From VXRJ01 sp965246995 (GTDB lineage: Bacteria; Acidobacteriota; Vicinamibacteria; Vicinamibacterales; UBA8438), in assembly GCA_965246995.1 (NCBI GenBank), contig OZ252008.1, forward strand, positions 2,790,001-2,854,000: 64,000 nucleotides of DNA, read 5' to 3'. The position numbers were made by a program, and so were the translations under genes. Shown one piece after another: positions 63,066 to 64,000 of the stretch. Within the stretch, counting starts at the first letter, position 1, and the number at the start of each line of letters is the position of its first letter. Below the pieces are notes generated by a model. The model saw nothing but the letters and a program-made list of their open reading frames with translations. It was not told the DNA's origin and did no database searches.

Positions 63066-64000
63066 CTGCGCCCGATACGGCCGGCACGCGCGCGGGTGGA
63101 ATCCCCAGTGCGCGGCAAAGCGCAGAAACTCCGCGTTCAACACCAGCTCGCCGCCGCCCACGCGCTGGTCCGACAGCACGACCGCGCGCATCTGGTCAAA
63201 CAAGAGCTCCTTCGGGACACCGCCGAACCGCGCGAACGCGCGCTCCAGCCCGTCGGTCAACACGGCCATCGTCTGCCGGCGGTAGAAACACAGCCACAGC
63301 AGCCGGGAGTGGCTCAGCACCACCACCAGGGCGTGCCGGCGGCCCCAGGGCAGGGTGAAGGTCGCGAAGTCCACCTGGCCCTGACGCCCCGCCGGCGTCT
63401 CGAACCGAACCACCGACTCGGTCGGCTCCCGTGGACGCACCGCGCGGACGTAGTCCCGCACCCGGCTGTAGCCACCGGGGTAGCCCGCCGCGCGGACCTC
63501 GTCAAACAGCCGCTGCGCCGACAGCCCGGGATACTCCTCGAGACGTGCATCGATGATCCCCGTGTAGGGATCCAGCTTGTGGGGCGCCGGTGGTCGCGGC
63601 GCGTAGCGCGAGCCACCTGACGACAGGTCCCGGTCCAACTGACCCGTCTCGACCCACTCGTGGATCGTCCGGCGACTCACCCCGAAGCGTCTCGACAACT
63701 CCGCCTTCGAGACGCCCCGTTCCAGGTAGTACTTCAGCAACATCCTCGTCTCCCATCCATGCATCGGTGCCCCGCTTCCTCGTTGTTGACGTCGTCAACA
63801 TCGTGGAACGCAGGGCAGCTCCCGCCAACCACCAAGGTGTGCGGTTTTCGGTTGCCACAAATGGGAACTTTACGGTTGCCACCAACAAGGACCAGAAAAC
63901 CACGGTCACAATGACTGCAAGATAGGCCGAGCCCGGGGCAACCCGCCGCGTTGACCGCGACACCAACTTCGTGATCTTGTCAACCAATGGGAGCTTCCTC

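Larger units (their letters stand above)
59390..63764 (-). pseudogene. istA: IS21 transposase IstA, interrupted
   Basis: The N-terminal 235 codons (63764-63060) contain the helix-turn-helix ELSRRFGVSRRTIHEWVETG and the catalytic Asp residues in GQVDFATFTLPWG and ELLFDQMRAVVL. The C-terminal 105 codons (59707-59390) contain the catalytic Glu in GKVERPIRYIRDSF. The break is between AQTK and GKVER. Exact removal of 3352 bases restores 340 codons in frame. The insertion separates the catalytic Glu from the two Asp, so transposition is disabled. Confidence 0.93.
58414..63887 (-). mobile_element. IS21-family insertion sequence, interrupted by a serine-recombinase element
   Basis: The ends TGTCAATGGCAACCG (58414) and the complement TGTTGGTGGCAACCG (63887) share TGT-N4-GGCAACCG, as in IS21, and are flanked by the 5-bp duplication AGGAC (58409-58413 and 63888-63892). 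Sub-terminal repeats of the GGCAACCGAAAA type occur at both ends. It carries istA and istB on the minus strand. Without the nested 3352-bp element it would be 2122 bp. It sits inside the transporter gene. Confidence 0.93.
56125..63987 (-). pseudogene. EamA/DMT-type transporter broken by two insertion sequences
   Basis: Three pieces read in order on the minus strand: 63987-63888, 58408-58113 and 56676-56125. Joined, they give 948 bases, 315 residues with about ten membrane helices in two EamA repeats; the joins read VVFWS-SAFVGIRATV and LLLNEI-VSRAGYFSF without loss. The first break is the IS21 element (target duplication AGGAC), the second the ISL3 element (AATTTCGT). The start given is a TTG preceded by AGGAAG; the gene could begin beyond the window. 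Members export metabolites or drugs; here the gene is inactive. Confidence 0.93.

Noticed and set aside
1..64000. CRISPR arrays, rRNA and tRNA genes
   Set aside because: No regularly spaced repeats and no tRNA-like or rRNA-like sequence found in the intergenic regions I read.

Overview
The window is high-GC, densely coded bacterial chromosome with no rRNA, tRNA or CRISPR. The gene set points to Acidobacteriota, probably the Vicinamibacteria branch: a secreted VWFA-related protein of the acidobacterial type (33952-36111), an Oar-like TonB receptor with an N-terminal regulatory-like domain, a split acyl-CoA mutase, dnaK controlled by HspR, and an NfeD/slipin pair. The lineage is inferred from these families; no ribosomal RNA is present to prove it.

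Layout. 1-2.8 kb: membrane and secreted proteins of unknown function. 2.9-8.6 kb: hemW, a DnaC-like ATPase and a dnaK-dnaJ-hspR heat-shock operon without grpE, with a promoter overlapped by an HspR-like operator. 8.7-13.9 kb: a class A penicillin-binding protein, an IS1380-family element inserted in the CTAG at its stop codon, a short CTAG-ended repeat, and prfB with a programmed frameshift. 14-18.4 kb: lnt, a SPOR protein, slipin and NfeD (envelope). 18.6-22 kb: mobA, argS, hpt. 22-25 kb: a broken TonB receptor. 25-31.8 kb: coaX-birA-nadC-valS and a response regulator, tightly overlapped (cofactor synthesis and translation). 31.9-38.5 kb: two mutase subunits carrying the isobutyryl-CoA mutase residue signature, the VWFA protein and two acyl-CoA dehydrogenases. 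38.5-44.3 kb: HIT protein, ihfB-like, rpsA, cmk, rluB, scpB, scpA. 44.3-53.2 kb: trpS, uvrC, a CDP-alcohol phosphatidyltransferase, efp, a 3-methyladenine glycosylase and uvrA. 53.2-56 kb: nitroreductase, HAD hydrolase, alpha/beta hydrolase.

56.1-64 kb is a nest of mobile elements inside one EamA-type transporter gene. An ISL3-family element (8-bp target duplication) and an IS21-family element (5-bp target duplication) have each broken the transporter. Inside the IS21 transposase gene istA sits a 3.35-kb element with a large serine recombinase. Removing every insertion restores both istA (340 codons) and the transporter (315 codons) in frame.

The most unusual signal is in that serine-recombinase element. 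Its first gene (DUF5372-like) has no good start codon in the integrated form, but the other end of the element carries an ATG and six codons, directly after the recombinase stop codon and a ribosome binding site. Joining the two ends at the shared CTTCGT core gives one uninterrupted gene, so integration would split the gene and circularisation would rebuild it. A second theme is the tetranucleotide CTAG. An IS1380 element and a family of small inverted-repeat elements all lie between CTAG copies, and several of these supply the stop codons of convergent genes, so insertion at this target costs the host nothing.
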